NCBI GenBank assembly: GCA_016584305.1
Contig: JACEEZ010020543.1
Coordinates: forward strand, 93,501 to 157,500
Source of the DNA: Chionoecetes opilio
Taxonomy: Eukaryota > Arthropoda > Malacostraca > Decapoda > Majidae
Direction of reading: 5' to 3'
DNA: 64,000 nucleotides
Positions 45,258 to 57,215 of the stretch are shown here, one piece after another (the first letter of the stretch is position 1; each line of letters starts with the position of its first letter). A program made the position numbers and the translations under genes. The notes under the pieces were generated by a model that saw only the letters and a list, made by a program, of their open reading frames with translations, ran no database searches and had not been told where the DNA came from.

Positions 45258-48200
45258 GTAAAAAGAACATAAGAACATAAGAAAATAAGTGAAGCTACAA
45301 GAGGCCGCGAGGCCTACACGTGGTATTTCCCTGTCACCTACACTACCTACATCCACCTTTCATCCCCATGCCATGAACCTATCCAGCTCCTCTTTAAAGC
45401 TCCCTAATGACTCCGCACTAACTACCTGTCTACTGAGACCTTCCATTCGTTCACCACCCTATTTGTGAACCATTTTTTTTCCCTATTTCTTTTCTAAAAC
45501 TACGCTTTTCCAGCTTGAATCCGTTACTTCTTGTTCTAACCCTGGTTAAAAGCCCTAAGAACTTTTTCCCGCCTCTCCTTTATTAAATCCCTTTATCCAC
45601 TTAAAAACTTCTATCAGATCGCCCCTTAAATCGGTCTCTCGAGTGAGTGTAATTTTAATAACTTTCAGTCTCCTCTCATAACTAAAGTTACGCCCTCCCT
45701 TGTATCCTTTTGGTCATCCTTCTCTGCACTGTTTCTAACAAAACTATATCCATCCTGTAATATGGAGACCAAAAATGAACCGCATAGTCTAGGTGAGGCC
45801 TGACTAGAGCCAGATAAAGCTTTAGAATAACTTCCGCACTTCTACTTTTAACACTTCTGGTAATGAATCCTAATACTCTATTAGCTCTATTTCTGGTTTC
45901 AATACATTGTTTCCTAGGTCAGAGGGCTGGCTCACCTCACTCCAAGATCTTTTTCACCTTCTGATCTTTTCAGCGATACATTGCTTATGGTGTATTTTAC
46001 CCGGGTTTTTTCTACCAACATTCATAACGCTGCATTTATCAATATTAAATTCCATTTTGCCATCTGACTGCCCACTCGTTAAGTTTATCTAAGTCTCCCT
46101 GCAATATGTTTACATCAGACTGTGATCCAATAATCCTACCTAACTTAGTATCATCCGCAAACTTGCTGATATCACTGCTAAACCCACTATCCAAGTCGTT
46201 GATGTAAAAAAAATAGTAAAAGGACCCAAAACAGACCCTTGTGGGGAAACCCCCTTGTCACCAGTCCCCATTCAGATTTAGAACCATTAATTGTAAACCT
46301 TGTTGCCTATTACTTGCCAAGCTCTGATCCAATGAAGAACCTTCCCATCTATCCATGACCCCTGGGGGAATTTATTTACTCATTTTTAATAGAGGTTTCT
46401 TCCCAAAACAATAAAAAACCCATGTCTGTCCCCCGACACATCCCCCCAGCTAATTAATAACTAGGATATTATCGGTGGATAGTGGGTTTAAAATGGGCTG
46501 TGGGTTTATATCAATACTGCAAGCGTGTGACCGCATGGTCGCGCGTGATCAAGCCCGTGAATGACAAGGGGGCGGGGGCGGAGACTTAGTGTTTGTTATC
46601 GCGTCAGGTTGGTTATCACACCAGTAACTTGAGCGGCGGTTTGTTATCTTTTGTGTTGCTAAACAGTCCTTTGTTTTTAAACATATGTCAATTATTAACG
46701 TTGTACAAATCCTTTTTAAAAAGCACGTATATTAGTAAGAGATGTTTTTAAAGGGCGAGGGTTGGGCGTGTACTGACCCCCCCGTGAGCTCCCAGCAGGG
46801 GCCACCCCAAAATTCCACTGTCCCTTTCGGTAGCGGTGGGTGGACTGCCACGTTTGGGTAAATTGAAAGTAGGGCACCCCATGATAGCCGTTTAAAATTA
46901 AGGTGCAAATGCTTAATATTACGGGGAATGTTAAATTTCCCCCCGTATTTACCATTTACTTAAATTCCCTTAATTATTACCTTACCCTTACAATTTATAT
47001 ACATATCCCTATACGCGCCCTCCTATGATGAGTGGAAAAACCTCCATAGGGGGGTGGGGGAAAAACAAACTACCACTCTCCCAATTATGAGAGGGGTTTG
47101 GGGGAAAATTTTCCCCAAAACCCTTAACCTTATTAAGAGTCCTCGTGTGGTATTTTGTCAAATCCCTTACAAAAGCCCAGTAAAAATATTTTATTCTAAT
47201 CCTTATCATTATCTGCCTTCTAAAACTTTCCAAAAAAAACTCAAAAAATTGGTGAGACATGACCTACCCTTGGTGAATCCATGTTGTGAATCATTGTAAA
47301 AATATGTTTATCAAAAGTGCTTCAATTTTTTTTTCAATAATAGATTCCAATAATTACCCCCCAAATGATGTTAACTTCGGGTCATAATTTGATTTTTAGT
47401 CCTCTGTCCCCCTTCTTAAATATGGGTACAAAATTTCCTTTCCTCCACAATAATGGAACATCGCCTATCCCAACCGATTTCCAAAAATGTGCACTAACGA
47501 CTCATTACAACCTCCTTTCTTCCTTTAAACCCCGGGATACACTTCATCTGGGCCTGGCGATTTATAAAAGTTCATTTTTATTTTACCCTCTTCCAAAAAT
47601 TTCCCTGTTATCAAATGTCTTTTTTAGTTTTTCCTCATCGCTTCCTTTGAAATCTGTTTTTACTATCAGGTACGCTGGTACCTCCTCCTAAAACCTTAGA
47701 ATAATCATTTAGACTTTACACAATCCTCATCCGTATTTAGACCCACCCTGTCCTACCTTAACGGCCCAAATAAATTCCCCCCCTCTTTGTTTTATATACC
47801 TGTAGACCCCTTTTGGGGCCCCTTTTCGCCCGTTTTGCTACTTTAATCCATAATGTTCTTAGAACCGAGTTAATTTCTTCACTGTCCTCGCCATCACGTT
47901 TTAAAATGTTCTTTGTTTACCAAACCTGCCTTTAACCTTTTAAATAAATGTTTCTTTTTACTCCAAGTTTATTTTAAATTGGTGGATCCCTTTTTGGGGT
48001 CATTTTTGGCCCTTTTTTCCCTAAAGAATATTTTTTTTCTGTCCGGCAATTATATTTTCAAATGAGGTATAATCCTCCACCCGATCACTTCCATTTCTAA
48101 CCCCTCTAATTTCCTCCTCGCCCTGACCTCACTTCCCCCTTTTTTTAATGCTCTAATTCCTCCTCAGCCCGCCCCCACTACCATACCTAAACCCCGCCAA

Positions 48201-48715
48201 TTCCCCCCAGGTGCCTTCCTAATCCTTCATAATTTTCCTTTTTACTGTAAAGCCCTGTCATTATTCTTTGAAAAAAATTTTCCCTCCACCCACACCTCTT
48301 ATTTAAAACCCCCAGGGTCTTCTTAAACCTCAAATTGGCCCTTTCTGAAATTAGGCATTCGATGCTTATTGCCACTTAATTTTCCAACTTCCCATTTTAA
48401 GCTAAATCTGATCTCATAATGGTTGTATTATCTAAATTCCCACCGACCTCCACATTTGTAACTAAATCATCTCTATTTCACAATAGATCTGAAAATTTTT
48501 TCCCCCCTAATAGGCTCCTTGATTGCTTTACTTAGGAATTTTTCCTGGATTATATATAACAATTCTCTTTTCGCTGTCACCCATGATTAAATCCCAGTCA
48601 TATTCCCCAAAATTAAAATCTCCACCCGCATACGATTTATCTGCGGCCCTTTTTTTTTCTTCCCATATAGGACTGAATCCTCTTTCAAATTTGGGGGCCA
48701 TACACTACAAACCCC
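45258..48715 (-). mobile_element. CR1-type retrotransposon, heavily decayed, inside the minisatellite
   Basis: The 3' end at 45258 (inverted tail with 'gaacataagaacataag') is followed on the minus strand by RT C-terminal, palm and fingers sequence (to about 47900) and endonuclease-like sequence (to about 48700). It is related to the copy at 50486-51360. Very many one-base gains and losses break every frame. 46440-46990 does not match the family and may be another insertion. Confidence 0.7.
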
Positions 48716-48724
48716 CAAACCCCT

Positions 48725-48990
48725 TTTTTGGGGGGTTTTGGGTAATGGGTGATGATGGGTGTGGGGGGATGGGTAATGGGTGAGTAAAGGGTCGGGGGTG
48801 GGATGGTAAGGGTGAGGGGGGAATGGGTTGGGGGTGATGGGAAAGGTGATTTATTTATTTAAGCCAAAAAAGGGGAATGTGCCGACAAGGGAAATGGGGG
48901 CGAATGGTGTGGGGTGATGGGGGAAAGGGTATGAAAATGGGTGGGGGGTATGGGTAAAGGGGGAGGAAGGGGGGGTGGGGATGGGGAAAA
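48725..48990. repeat. G-rich minisatellite, right block
   Basis: The same GGGTAATGGGTGATGATGGG words as 44880-45252, on the far side of the CR1-type copy, showing that the retrotransposon landed inside the array. Confidence 0.88.
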
Positions 48991-49305
48991 GGGTGAGTGG
49001 AGGATTTCCCCCCCTTTTTTGATTCCTTATTTCTTTCCTCGTCAGTTCCTCTTCTGACTCTCTTCATCCCTCCAATTTCTTCCTTACTCCTTATTCCTCC
49101 TTTCCTTCTCTCATATCTCCTTCCTTCCCTCTCTCCCACCTTCCATTATCACCCCATCATCACAAAAAGGAGGAGCGATTCCCCCTCTATCTGCACGGGC
49201 GACTGTCATTGCGTGCACCAACCGCTAAGATCGCTGTCGTCCATGAAATCAAAATGGCGCGCCATGTTATATCGCCCAAGTGACACCTCTCGGTGAAGCT
49301 CTCTG

Positions 49306-50160
49306 GTTTGGCTTGAAATCCGCACCGCTTACTTTTCAGAGAATGATAAATGCAAATTTTGCCGGTATGATAGGTAACTCCGTGTTTGCATACCTGGATG
49401 ACATTATAATTGCTAGGAAAGACCAGGAGTCTCACTTTCAAACTGTAGAGTCAGTTTTGCAGCGACTGTTGTCAGCTGGTCTCAAAGCCAAGTTCACCAA
49501 GTGTGAATTTTTGAAAGCTAAGATTAGCTTCTTGGGCCATACTGTTGACTGGGAGAGACTCCACACCATGAACGATAAGGTATTGGCCGTCAAAAACTTT
49601 CCTCAACTCCAGAGTGTTGAGAATGTTAGATCCTTTTTGGGACTAGTGGGTTTTTACCGCCCCTTTATCAAAGATTTCGCCAAAATCTCATCTCCCCTAA
49701 ACCGGCTTTTAAGAAAAGATGTCTCATTTCACTGGGATGCTCCTCATGAGCGAAGTTTCGAAGAATTAAAACATGCACTCGTGAAAGCTCCTGTCTTGGC
49801 ATTCCCAAATTTTTCAGCTCCATTTGAGCTATGTACAGACGCTTCAGCTTGCAGAAAGATGAAAAAGAGAAGAACCGTGTAATCGCGTATGCGAGCAGAG
49901 TTCTTATCCCGGCAGAGGGAAATTATTTAGTTAAACATCAAGAGACCCTCAGAGTAATTTGGGCTCTCAAACATTTCAAAGACGTTATTTTTGGCTATCC
50001 AATAACTGTCTATACCGACCATGCAGCCGTTACTGAGTATTTAAGGGTAAAAATGTATCCTGTAGGCTTGCATGATGGTATCTGACGATCCAAGAGTTTA
50101 ACCGAACCTTCAAATATTTTCCCGGGCGTGCAAATGTGGTAGCTGGTGCGCTTTCGCGAA
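49306..50160 (+). pseudogene. Gypsy reverse transcriptase C-terminal and RNase H
   Basis: The frame up to 49882 has APLTFQRMINANFAGMIG, the catalytic FAYLDDIIIA, FLGHTVDWERLHTM and VRSFLGLVGFYRPFIKDF. After a shift near 49850 the frame 49831-50085 gives RNase H words RVIAYASRVL, ETLRVIWALKHFKD and VYTDHAAV. A final shifted piece reads ANVVAGALSRN. Confidence 0.9.
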
Positions 50161-50485
50161 ACGTTCCGGTGGTTCCGGCTCACAGAGGAAATCCCGTGCC
50201 AAATTTTTCACTCGAACAATGCAAACATGAAATTTCGGGGGAAGGTCATCTATGTCTTAGAATCAGGCGATGAGACCTCTTTACCCTCATTACCAGTGCA
50301 TTACTCACTATTTTTCAACACATTGAATCCCGTATAAGCACTTGATTCTTCAAATAATTTGTCATCAAGCGTTTCATGGGTATCAATCTTTTTCTTTATG
50401 AGCGATCATGTGACAGTCGTTTGTCCTTACGGAACTTCCTATCAACGGGTTTCTGGTCACTGTGCAAGTGTTGGTTTTTATTATG

Positions 50486-51360
50486 CTTCCGTAAGAATTT
50501 AAGAAAATAAGGAAGCTATAAGAGGCCGTTAGACCTACATGTGGTAGTTCCTACTACTTAATACTACCTTCTTCCACTTTTCATCCCATCCACGAAATTG
50601 TCTAGCCTTCTTTTAAAACTCCCTATTGACTCCGTACTAACTACCTGATGACTGAGGCATTACCAATTATTTACCACCCTATTTGTGAACCAGTTTTTCC
50701 TTATTTCCTTTTTAAATGTATGCTTTTCCAGTTTGAATCCGTTACTTCTTGTTCTACCCTGTTTACTAGCCGTAAGAACTTTTCCTACATCTCCTTTATT
50801 GTATCCCTTTAACCACTTAAAAATTTCTATCAGATCTCCATTTACTCTGCACCTTTCGAGTAAGTGTAAATTTAATAGCTTCAATCTCTTCTCATAACTA
50901 AAGTTATGCATCCCCTGTATCATTTTAGTCATCTTTCTCTGTACTAAATATAACAAGGCTATATCCATCCTGTAATACGGAGACCAAAACTGAACCGCAT
51001 AGTCTAGGTGAGGACTAACTAGAGCCAAATAAAGCTTTAGAATAAACTCAGCACTTCTACTTTTAATACTCCTAACAATGAATCCTAAAATCCTATTTGC
51101 TCGATTTCTAGCCTCACCACATTGTTTCCTAGGATGGAGGTCTGAGCTCAACCGCACACCCAAATCCTTCTCACCTTCTGATCTTTTTAGCGATACATTG
51201 CGTATAGTGTACCTATTACCAGGATTTTTTCTACCAACATTAATTACGCTACACTGTCAATAATAAATTTCATCTGCCACCTGACTACCCACTCGTTTAA
51301 CTTATCTAAGTCTCCCTGCAATATGTTGACATCAGACTGTGATATAATAATCCTACCAGG
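50486..51360 (-). mobile_element. CR1-type retrotransposon, 5'-truncated copy
   Basis: It begins at the 3' tail (AATTTAAGAAAATAAGGAAG) and runs to an abrupt truncation at about 51360. It is the same family as 45258-48715 but much better preserved. Confidence 0.85.
50660..51163 (-). pseudogene. CR1-type RT C-terminal domain
   Basis: The 167-codon open frame contains KQCGEARNRANRILGFIVRS, FILKLYLALVSPHLDYAVQF, TKMIQGMHNFSYEKRL and RVNGDLIEIFKWLKGYNKGD, the typical thumb and C-terminal region. The palm with the FADD box is not included. Confidence 0.9.
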
Positions 51361-51362
51361 AA

Positions 51363-52746
51363 GCTTTTACAAGAAACGTCTCCATTCGGTTGTTTCTGCT
51401 CAAATCTCTTCAGAGTTTAACATTATCTAGAATATCTTTTGTTACTAATACCTTCTCTGTTCTCTGATGTCACTCTGCTACCGCCTCCTGACTTGCAGGC
51501 TTATCACAAAGAAAACATTTGGCACCATCCGTTTTAGCTCCATAATTTTTTTGGGCGTGTGCAATGTTCCTTTGTACCAGAAGATGTACCGTATTTTATG
51601 GCTTATAAGACGCCTCATCTTGGAAGACGCACCCTGATTTTGGAAAGAAATTTTTAAGAAAAAATAAAAAGTCCACCAAAACTGTTGTCATTCAGTCATT
51701 TTCACACAAGAACGCACCCACTATTCATTATCTTCATTCAGCACTGCTCATCAGCCCTTTTTATTTTCTAGCTTGTATGCGATAGAATAAGTAAATCGTC
51801 ATGTTGACTGGCTGAACATGTAGGCTACACGCAGGTCGGATGGTGGGAGTGAAAACAAACCCGACCGCGGCGGTGCGCAGCTGCGTGCCTGCCTGGTGTG
51901 CCGATCAGCTGAGTCTGGCTTTGTCGTTCTGAGTGTAAACACTCTCTCACGTCCTCCCGTGCCTTACTATGTTGCCTGCCTCCTGTGCCTTACCACATAT
52001 TGTTTTAATTTTCCTGTATGCGTGTAGTATTTGTGATGGCTGCATGTACATATGCATACAAACTTTCTAATGTAACAAACAAAGTTCCTTATACACGGAA
52101 TGGCTGTTGGCGCCAATCTGCCGAGGCGGAATGGCTCCCGCCAGTACCGCAGTAAACATCACAGTGTGAAGACACATTACCGTAGTTGATTTGAATGTCT
52201 TATGGTATTTAAAATACATGTAACAGATAAGTCCTGAGGTTACATCATATAAGAGGCTGAATTGAATAGCTACCTAAGCTAACCTCCTACAACATTCGTC
52301 TTGGAAGACGCATGAGTATTTTTCAAGGTATTTTTTAGGGAAAAACGTGTGTCTTATAAGCCGTAAAGTACGGTACTCTCATCGTCGAGGAGTCTCTTTC
52401 GTTTACTTGCACGTTGAAGTTAATTTCTGTTGAATTTCAGACCGCAACTTTTGTGGAATTTTGCTTTCCTCCGCAACAATGTCTGCTGAACTTCATCTTC
52501 ATCGTCCAAAGGACTCAGCTTGATGTTCACTGGCAAGTTACCGAGGTCCTTGAATGATGTAAGATTTTCAGCAATAGTCGCGTAACCAACTTCCCGAAAC
52601 GTGTCTGCGAATTCTGTTGGTCACCGAAGTTTCTCGCTGGTATTTTTCTCACAGAACAGACACTTATTCCAGTCAACCAGTGTATAGTTCTCCTCCACAG
52701 GCGCCATTAGGTCACCACCTGGAACCAGCTTGAATGCCTTATTCAT
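51363..52746 (-). pseudogene. N-terminal zinc region of the XPG-like nuclease family (copy d), split by B element
   Basis: The likely start is ATG 52746-52744 (MNKAFKLVPGGDLMAP). It continues with DWNKCLFCEKNTSEKLR, FADTFREVGYATIAENLTSF, AKFHKSCGLKF and RASKRKRLLDDES up to the B element at 52373. On the other side (51363-51586, shifted frames) a second zinc motif KCFLCDKPAS appears. There are stop codons in both parts. Cys-X2-Cys plus His-X3-Cys spacing parallels the zinc region of copy b (CLFCGEEC, YHVSC). The assignment to the same family is inference. Confidence 0.5.
51589..52373. mobile_element. B element, TA-inserting MITE related to family A
   Basis: The ends CCGTATTTTATGGCTTATAA and (inverted) CCGTACTTTACGGCTTATAA are flanked by TA (51587-51588, 52374-52375). 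The ends resemble those of family A (CCGTATTTGCCGGCGCATAA). 785 bp, no ORF. Confidence 0.88.
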
Positions 52747-52987
52747 AGTGATTAGCCAGTGATGAGGTCACTTCTTAGTTCATCCTGAAACAAAAACATT
52801 TTGGATCTTTGTGCTATTAATTTCTATACAATATTACCTTCATGAAATTATAAATTAAACAAACACAAACACAAACAGAAGTAAAAAGACGCTACGATAA
52901 CTAAAAACATAGAATACTGAAATATCCTCTTTCATCGCAGTATCACTGCAAATGATGTCAGTAAAGATTTTTTTCTTCAAATATTAC
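52747..52987. other. Unassigned spacer
   Basis: AT-rich, no recognised feature. It could hold the promoter or an intron of copy d. Confidence 0.35.
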
Positions 52988-52989
52988 TA

Positions 52990-53686
52990 CAGTCAAACCC
53001 GATATAACGGACTAAAGGGGGGGAGGAGGAGTCCGTTATAGCCGATTGTCCGTTATAGCAAGGGTATTTTCCCAAGGGGGGAAAAATGTATGAAAAAACC
53101 GGACAAATTGTGAAATAAATGAGAAATAATTACAAACACAACCAGACTGTGTAGCTATGTTGGGAGGTAAACAGTGACTGGCACTACATGCTGAATTTGG
53201 TCCGCTCCTACACGTGAAATAAATGAGAAATAATCACAAACACAACCAGAACGTGTAGTCAAGCTCAAGCTCTAGTGAAAGGTAAACAAATTACTACGAG
53301 CCAGATTCAGCCGTGGCTTCCAAAGGTATTGCTTATTATCATGACTAATGCTCATTATTATATATATATTATATGGTTGTGAACTGCAGTTCTATACACG
53401 TGTCACTATTTAGGTCAGTGTAGCACTGCGTAAGCACCCTTAGATAAGGGTGATTTAGGGTGTTGAGGTGACAGGGAGACGTAGCAGCGGCCACGCCATA
53501 ACACTAATAGTCACTACTTTAAACAATACACACCTTCTACCACTAAATCACTAGCAACACAGGCTCCTTCCTTATAATATTATATCTTAATATGTGATAC
53601 ATCAAACTCCTTAAACCAAGCATTCCAAAATAAAATGAGAAAAAACTAAGTTTAGTTGAAATTCGAGCGGCAAAAAGCGGTTTATG

Positions 53687-53726
<40 letters not shown>

Positions 53727-53790
53727 GCAAATGAGTCCGTTGTATCCGATGTCCGTTACATCAATATCCGTTATATCACGGTTTTGACTG
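52990..53790. mobile_element. Tigger/pogo-like MITE
   Basis: The ends CAGTCAAACCCGATATAACG and (inverted) CAGTCAAAACCGTGATATAA are flanked by TA. Repeated TCCGTTATA words line both ends. 801 bp, with a long poly(A) at about 53688-53725 and no ORF. Confidence 0.88.
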
Positions 53791-53816
53791 TACTAATTAA
53801 GTATAAATAACACTAA

Positions 53817-54810
53817 CAGTAGCCTCCTGATTTCACGCTATGCGAGGGATTTTTATAGTGACCTTGTGATTAGAGGTTTCATGTCGCCCCATGTGGCCTC
53901 CGATGCACCGCCAATCGTAGGGTAGAGTTAATGGGCACATTGTGGGGTGTTCTTAGGCACTCGATGGTGCAGAGAAAGATTTTATCCTTACAGTAATATC
54001 AAGATCAAGAATCAAGTATCGCTAAAAAGGTAAATAGTCGTATGTACAGCATTGGAAGAATGGTGTAGGCAAGACGTTGTGATGTGTGAGACAGAAGTGG
54101 AATGAAACTGTGGAGTACATGATGCTGGAATCTGAAACGGTATTGATTATGGCTAGAACAAAGATATTGGAGTAGTTGGTAAGGAGAAGTCGGAGTGGAA
54201 GATGGCGAGAGATGAGAGACGGAGTGGTGGGTGGATAGGCAGATGGAGTAACCTACCTTGCTGGGGTTGTGGGTGCTGAGTGGAGGAGTGACAGTCGTGG
54301 TGGTTGAAAGTGTAAAAGAATTCTGGAGACATGCATGAGAGAGAATGAGAAGTCAAGGGCCCCTCGTGAGGGAGGACCCTGTAACATGTGATTCAGAAGA
54401 GAGGAATGAGGGGAAAATAAACACCTTAGTTTTGCTTCCCCCTTTTGCTTCTTCCCAACAGAATATCTACGTGTGTGATAGAACGCCGAACCAAAGGCTT
54501 CAACCGGCAGCATCCGGGTGAATCCCCAATCAAGCTCAAGAACGTAAGGTCCTCTCATCTCCTCCTCTTCCTCCTCTCCTCTAGTTGTGGCCAGACCACC
54601 CCGGTGAGCGGGTCACAACCCCCGGCTAACCAAGGTACCCATTCACTGCACTGCTGGGTGAACAGGGGCTCGGGCATTTTCAGGGTATTTTGGGGGGAGA
54701 ATGTGACTAAATAAGCTTTTTACCGTGTTTTCAATACCCGAGGTTTCGCGATCCTCGTAGTTTAGCGCTATGCCTTGGGAAGAAAGCAAGCGCCTAAACT
54801 CTGGAGTGTA
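53817..54810 (+). mobile_element. T2c, degraded T2 element
   Basis: Left part CAGTAGCCTCCTGATTTCAC, then the SINE-like segment shared with T2a (about 53870-53990), and right part TTTCAATACCCGAGGTTTCG to about 54810. 54000-54540 between them has no match to T2a and no recognised gene. Confidence 0.7.
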
Positions 54811-54930
54811 AAAATACCGTATTGCTGTACCAGTTTTCGGGAAAATACACCCGGTACGTTCTCACCCGTTGTCAAAATACCGGTATTACCGCTATCGGGA
54901 TTTTTGATTTTTTTCTTGTCCATTCTTCAG

Positions 54931-55150
54931 ACAATTTTAACCCCTACTGCAAAATCCCCCTAAAATAAGTTTTCCTGTGGCGTCCGGCCATTTCTTTTTT
55001 TACAATTCTTAACCCCTACCGTACAGCATAGACCCCCCTAAATAAAGTTTTATGTGGGGTTGGCCATTTCTTTTTTTACAATTCTTAACCCCTACCTACA
55101 GCTAGACCCCCCTAAATAAATTTATGTGGTGTTGGCCATTTCTTTTTTTG
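54931..55150. repeat. Tandem repeat, three units of about 72 bp
   Basis: Each unit contains TTAACCCCTAC, CCCCCTAAATAA and GGCCATTTCTTTTTTTAC. Units begin near 54937, 55006 and 55084. Confidence 0.88.
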
Positions 55151-55302
55151 TGCATCAATAATTAAGTATGTATAAATGTAATTCCTCTAAATAAGGAAAT
55201 AACAATAATTTGATTCAATTTCCCTTTTGAACATTTATTTTTTGTACAAATGAGTTTCCTAAGATTTCCTTGGAAAGACATAGTTTTAGGTGAGATATTA
55301 GC

Positions 55303-56472
55303 CAGAGCCTGGCCAGTCTTTGAATACATTTGTAATTAAATTTAAAAACATTTGTGTATTAAGAAAATGTATTTATAAATACATTAGTTTTTTTCATGTA
55401 TTTAAAAATACAGTAATTAAATATTTTAATGAGTATTTAAAATACATTGTAATTTAAATACATAGAAAAATAAATGTTTTTTTTTTTTTTTTTTTCCAAG
55501 TAATTTGGGGGGCCCCACACCCCCATTAAAACCCCGCCAACTATCAAGCAACCCTGATGTTACAGTGAACGTGTTTTCCACTTCAGGAAATTTCCTTATT
55601 TTAAGGAAATTTAGAGGCCTGCGAAGGAACTTGTCTAAGGAACCAAATCTAAGTAAATAGTTTTTTTCCAACGATTTCTAGAGATAGGTAACTTAAGTTA
55701 ATGCCAGATGAGCTGATAATACACATTTTATTTGCCTTTGACAAAATGACCAAAGAACAAATTCTCAGTGCAATTTTTTTTATCATATCCCATATCTATA
55801 GCATCTACCGCAGCAAAGGATATGGGGGAATGGGGGAGGAGGAGGTGGAGCAAAGGTGGTTGGGTGGGCGACGGGCTGGCGGGAGTCCGCAGGACAGGGG
55901 GGTAGAGCTTCTAACGACAAGTTCAGTTCCTGTCCTCTGTCTGATAAACACTGTTCGTCACGTGTCTGGATTTCTGTTCTCATCAGTCCTAGTATTTGGG
56001 TGCTATCCTCCAGCCATTTCTGTTCTATACTGTATTTAGCTCCAAAAATTTCATTTGGTGAAAGTGTGGGCAAACTTTTATGATTAATACTGCAACTCGA
56101 ACATTATGCCAGGGAGTGGATTCCATAGTGTGGTAGATGGTTTAAAAGACTTATCAAAGGAATGCATACTTATATTGCAAATAGAAGAAAGAGTTTGGAA
56201 ATTTAGATTTCATAAATTTTGTGGCCTCTGGAGTTTTTATAAATAAATAAGTATACTTTCGATGGACATTGATGATTTACAATAATAGCATAACATTTTG
56301 TGTGGTGATTTAAAAATGTATTTACTAAGATATATTTTAATACAATTTTATGTGTTAGTATTTATTATTTAATACATTGTAAAATGTATTTTAGTATTTG
56401 GTATTTAAATACATTTTCTCCCATGTATTTAGTATTTAAATACATTCAATGTATTTATAGTGCCCAGCTTTG
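55303..56472. mobile_element. Probable hAT-type MITE
   Basis: The left side CAGAGCCTGGCCAGTCTTTG and the inverted right end CAAAGCTGGGCACTATAAAT are followed by AT-rich TTTAAATACATT arrays on both sides. Flanking 8-mers match only partly, so the boundaries are uncertain. The interior 55700-56100 has no identifiable gene. Confidence 0.5.
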
Positions 56473-56605
56473 TATACTAGCATAGCCATGACATAGAAAT
56501 TTAGTTTACTGACCAAACCACGCATTCGCGCTCTAGTGAGCTCATGAATATCAGCATAATCAATATGTACCGGCGACATATATATGATGAAAATAATTCA
56601 ATAAT

Positions 56606-56627
56606 AACACTATCTATATATATATAG

Positions 56628-56686
<59 letters not shown>

Positions 56687-56714
56687 CTAGTATATATATA
56701 TAGTATAATATATA
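56606..56714. repeat. (TA)n array
   Basis: TA repeats with interruptions, ending at the left terminus of family A copy A3. Confidence 0.9.
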
Positions 56715-56964
56715 CCGTATTTGCCGCGGCAAAAGACGCAGTTTTTTTCCCTTAAAAATGAAATGCAAAGTTCACACCTTGCTCTAATGCGGCCATATTA
56801 GCGAATTGAGAGGTCGGTCATGAATGGAGAACAGCCGGTGGTGTATTACTAAAGGGCTCGGAGTGATCTGTGTTGTGGTCAGTAGTCCCCACTGAGCAAA
56901 CAAATTGATAACTGTTTTATCACATTAGGCGTAATATCTAAGAAAAGGTTCGAGTTTAAGAGAA

Positions 56965-57215
56965 AACAAGAGCTGGGTGCAAAACAAGATATCGATTGTT
57001 GCTACTGCCACGATGGCCGTGTCAGTGTAAACATCATCCACCCCCGCCGTCTGCTGCGCTCCATTGTAAAACTCCTGATAAAACGTCTTCGGCTCGCCCT
57101 CCGCGCACCACCATGGTCTTAAACCGCTAGACTCCTCCCGCACCCATGGAAAAGACAAACATCCCGCATATTAGATTGTGTCGCCTTAACCCCTTCGGAC
57201 TCGGGCCACACAAGT
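56965..57215 (+). pseudogene. Captured RNase H C-terminal fragment (in A3)
   Basis: The plus strand has SVNIIHPRRLLRSIVK and HPWKRQTSRILD words, the same fossil as at 14311-14584, broken by shifts. Confidence 0.65.

Larger units (their letters stand above)
44548..49305. mobile_element. Unclassified TIR element with 7-bp target duplication
   Basis: The inverted ends CAGAGAGCTTCAC(A/C)GAGAGG continue to 32 bp with two mismatches, then GCGCCATTTTG-type words. The flanks are GTTTGGC at 44541-44547 and 49306-49312. It interrupts the gypsy RT cleanly. The interior is a G-rich minisatellite split by a CR1-type copy. No transposase. The superfamily is uncertain: hAT or P-like by TSD length. Confidence 0.78.
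43560..50340 (+). mobile_element. Second Ty3/gypsy remnant, split by a 4.76-kb element
   Basis: Coding segments 43600-44547 and 49306-50160 give protease-adjacent sequence, reverse transcriptase and RNase H in order. No LTR or integrase was recognised. It belongs to a different lineage from the element at 21573-29429. Confidence 0.85.

Noticed and set aside
44866..45356. Proline- and histidine-rich minus-strand ORFs
   Set aside because: These are reading frames through the GGGTAATGGGTGA minisatellite, with no coding evidence.
51476..51495. 18-bp match to the SINE-like A-box region at 6691-6708
   Set aside because: It lies in a coding-like part of fragment d with no further similarity on either side, so chance or minor patchwork is likelier than a SINE.
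54445..54714. Possible gene in the middle of T2c
   Set aside because: The frame runs through sequence shared with non-coding parts of T2a and T2b and has no family motif.
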